Shown: positions 62,529 to 64,000 of the stretch, in pieces
Numbering within the stretch: the stretch's first letter is position 1
Layout of the letters: the number at the start of each line of letters is the position of its first letter
Assembly (NCBI GenBank): GCA_938036835.1
Contig: CALHWB010000038.1
Location: forward strand, 47,604 to 111,603
Origin: an uncultured Propionibacterium sp.
GTDB taxonomy: Bacteria > Actinomycetota > Actinomycetes > Propionibacteriales > Propionibacteriaceae
Length of the DNA: 64,000 nt
Reading direction: 5' to 3'
Program-made: the position numbers and the translations under genes
Notes under the pieces: generated by a model
Databases searched by the model: none
Seen by the model: the letters and a program-made list of their open reading frames with translations, nothing else
Told to the model about the DNA's origin: nothing

Positions 62529-63698
62529 TCAGTACCAGCCGTAAGCGTAGGAGTGTGCCAGGGCCTGTTGCCACCCGCCATAGCGTTCCTTGACGTATTG
62601 ATCGCCCCACTTTAAGGCTACCACCGGGTCGTTCCAGTTTGGGCCAAGCTTGGCGCAGGGCAGTGCCTGGACCAGGCCGCAGGCGCCGCTCGATGCGTTG
62701 ACGGCATTGGGATTCCAGGTGGATTCCCGGCTTACCAGGATCTCCACGGCGGAGAAATCGGCGGGGTCGATGCCGGCGGCGGTCATCCAGTCGGCATGGC
62801 TGCCGCTGTAGCGTGTGCTGCCGCCGGTGCTGGGCGAGGGCGTGCCGGGGGGGCCAGAACCCGGATCGTCCTTGGTGCCGGCCCTGACCTCTTCGGTGAC
62901 CGGTTCGGTGATGACGGTCTCGCTGATCGGGTTCTTGGATTCCTCGACGCCATCGGCCCAGACGATCTGGTAGACCACCTGTTTTTCGCCATCCTTGCCC
63001 TCCACGATGACCTTGGTGGTGCCCTTGGGCAGCGAATCGTCGTCGGTGGTCTTGGTCTCGTGCGGAATGGTGGTGTTCTCGGTGACCTCAGAAACCTCGA
63101 TGCGTTGGACGCTGATGGTCATCCCGGCGGTCAGCCGAGAGCTCAGGGATTGACTGACGCGGTCGTCGCCATCGAAGGTGATGCCGTTTTCGGCAAGCAG
63201 GCCGGCCACATCGGCAGCGGTACTGGTCACCTTGACGTCCCGGCCGTCCGCCTTGATGGTGACTTCCTTGGGGGTGGTGGCCGAGACGGTGATTCCATCG
63301 CGGCCCAGCGGCATCGAACGATCGACGGAGAACCGTGCGTCCGAATCGTGCAGGCCGATCTCGGTCAGGGCTTCCTCCAAGGTGGTGGCGGTGGTCCAGA
63401 AGGTCTTTTCGACTCCGTCGATGATGATGGTCACCTGACGGCCATAGTTGACCTCGATCACCGTGCCGTCCGAGATCGGTTCGTCAGCGGCGGGGAAGAC
63501 CTCGTCATACTCGCCGAGCACGATGTTCTGATCGGTAAGCACATCGTGGACGGTGGTACCCCAGACATGGATCGGGCGGTTTTCCCCATCGATGTTGACG
63601 GTGACCGCCTTGTCCATGGCGCTGGCCACACCGCCAAGCCCGACCGAGACCAGCACCACCACGGTGCTGGCCAGGGCTGCGACGGTTGTCTTGTTCAT
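62529..63698 (-). CDS. RpfB-like protein with transglycosylase-type catalytic domain
   Basis: A 389-aa paralogue of the neighbouring RpfB. Same architecture up to the linker: signal/anchor helix, three DUF348 repeats, G5 domain (about 198-276) and a Pro/Gly/Ser linker. The C-terminal 90 residues are different: instead of the Rpf domain there is a lytic-transglycosylase-like domain, with SRESTWNPNAVN (Glu325), SGACGLVQALPCAKLGPNWN and ALAHSYAYGWY. It resembles the catalytic part of YabE-like proteins. Candidate promoter and TAGGAGC site upstream. Confidence 0.88.
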   Translation of the reverse strand: MNKTTVAALASTVVVLVSVGLGGVASAMDKAVTVNIDGENRPIHVWGTTVHDVLTDQNIVLGEYDEVFPAADEPISDGTVIEVNYGRQVTIIIDGVEKTFWTTATTLEEALTEIGLHDSDARFSVDRSMPLGRDGITVSATTPKEVTIKADGRDVKVTSTAADVAGLLAENGITFDGDDRVSQSLSSRLTAGMTISVQRIEVSEVTENTTIPHETKTTDDDSLPKGTTKVIVEGKDGEKQVVYQIVWADGVEESKNPISETVITEPVTEEVRAGTKDDPGSGPPGTPSPSTGGSTRYSGSHADWMTAAGIDPADFSAVEILVSRESTWNPNAVNASSGACGLVQALPCAKLGPNWNDPVVALKWGDQYVKERYGGWQQALAHSYAYGWY

Positions 63699-63755
63699 AT
63701 GGCGATTCCAGCTCCTAACGGTCAGGGGGCACGGGCGGGCCAGCCGTCAGAAGAA

Positions 63756-63784
63756 AGTCTACGTAAACCCTGAGAGAATTCCAA
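63756..63784 (-). promoter_or_regulatory. Promoter of the Rpf-like gene pair
   Basis: On the minus strand: TTGGAA, 17-nt spacer, TAGACT. Leader of about 50 nt, with TAGGAGC before the ATG. The flanking EcoRI-like inverted repeat could be an operator. Confidence 0.5.
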
Positions 63785-63977
63785 GAAACACTTAAGACAG
63801 TCTCGGAATTCGGGTTACTCAAGGCATTTTGATTGGCAACCGGTTCTCAGGTGAGCCGACTGGCGGGTTCTGCCGCGATCCCGGACCGGCCTCACCGGGC
63901 CCTACCGATTCGCCATCGGATGCGGCTTCCGGCGGTGGCCGCCGGGATCGGTCGGCGGACCCGATAACAGCGATCGG

Positions 63978-64000
63978 GCTCCCATCTGCAGGATGGGAGC
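63978..64000. terminator. Hairpin at the window end
   Basis: GCTCCCATC pairs perfectly with GATGGGAGC, loop TGCAG. It may be a terminator for a gene beyond the window; sequence after it is not available. Confidence 0.45.

Larger units (their letters stand above)
63699..64000. other. Upstream region of the Rpf-like pair, to the window end
   Basis: About 300 bases with no gene seen. It holds the candidate promoter of the Rpf-like pair, an inverted GAATTCC/GGAATTC (63776-63782 and 63808-63814) overlapping it, and a hairpin at the window edge. No c-di-AMP riboswitch core was recognised. Confidence 0.5.

Noticed and set aside
63699..64000. c-di-AMP (ydaO) riboswitch upstream of the Rpf-like genes
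   Set aside because: Such riboswitches often precede actinobacterial wall hydrolases, but I could not find the conserved core in the short leader (about 50 nt).

Overview
The window is GC-rich actinobacterial chromosome, most likely from the Propionibacteriaceae. This is inferred from the fused AroK-AroB enzyme, the TTG-started RpoB, the GluRS type, the short adenylate kinase and the rpmG-hadA-hadB-murB-aminotransferase-tRNA-Trp-secE-nusG order. It is dominated by the main transcription/translation supercluster (secE-nusG, rplKA, rplJL, rpoBC, rpsLG-fusA, tuf, S10-spc-alpha), with accessory or metabolic genes wedged between its blocks. No insertion sequence, prophage, CRISPR array or replication origin was seen.

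Layout. 1-4.2 kb: an ABC1/UbiB-family kinase (5' end probably outside the window), a fused shikimate kinase/3-dehydroquinate synthase, and a YajQ-family protein. 4.3-7.3 kb: tRNA-Tyr, a small membrane protein, and a tight three-gene cassette (5021-7251). The cassette encodes an unknown helical protein, a lysozyme-like domain joined by a Gly/Ser linker to a WXG/EspC-like domain with a YxxxE motif, and a WxS helical protein with one membrane segment. It looks like type VII secretion cargo with no secretion machinery nearby, and is the best candidate for something undescribed. 7.4-9.5 kb: a PsuG-family glycosidase whose Schiff-base lysine is arginine, and a family-2 glycosyltransferase. 9.6-13.8 kb: tRNA-Thr, tRNA-Met, L33, a HadA/HadB-like dehydratase pair translationally coupled to murB, an AspC/TyrB-type aminotransferase, and tRNA-Trp.

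13.8-26.2 kb: secE-nusG-rplK-rplA, rplJ-rplL (own promoter and long leader), and rpoB-rpoC. 26.5-28.6 kb: an LPKTG sortase substrate and an LCP-family cell-wall ligase lie between rpoC and rpsL. 29.0-33.8 kb: rpsL-rpsG-fusA, then tuf after a 508-nt gap. 34-40.3 kb: a DUF4112 protein and GluRS. A cobalamin riboswitch follows, controlling a FecCD/ATPase/lipoprotein importer, and a convergent FhuF-like [2Fe-2S] protein comes last. 40.8-53.6 kb: the S10 and spc blocks from rpsJ to rplO, a 21-bp perfect inverted repeat, then secY-adk-map. 53.7-55.2 kb: a double-GNAT protein and a YCII protein on the minus strand. 55.4-59.1 kb: infA-rpmJ-rpsM-rpsK-rpsD-rpoA-rplQ. 59.4-64.0 kb: a GT4 glycosyltransferase coupled to a transglutaminase-like protein without its cysteine, and two tandem RpfB-like wall hydrolases with different catalytic domains on the minus strand.

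Ribosomal protein S12 carries Arg at position 88, where Lys is the streptomycin-sensitive residue, so streptomycin resistance is a testable prediction. Promoters listed are hexamer matches read by eye and are provisional. Family assignments come from motif recognition, not from database searches.
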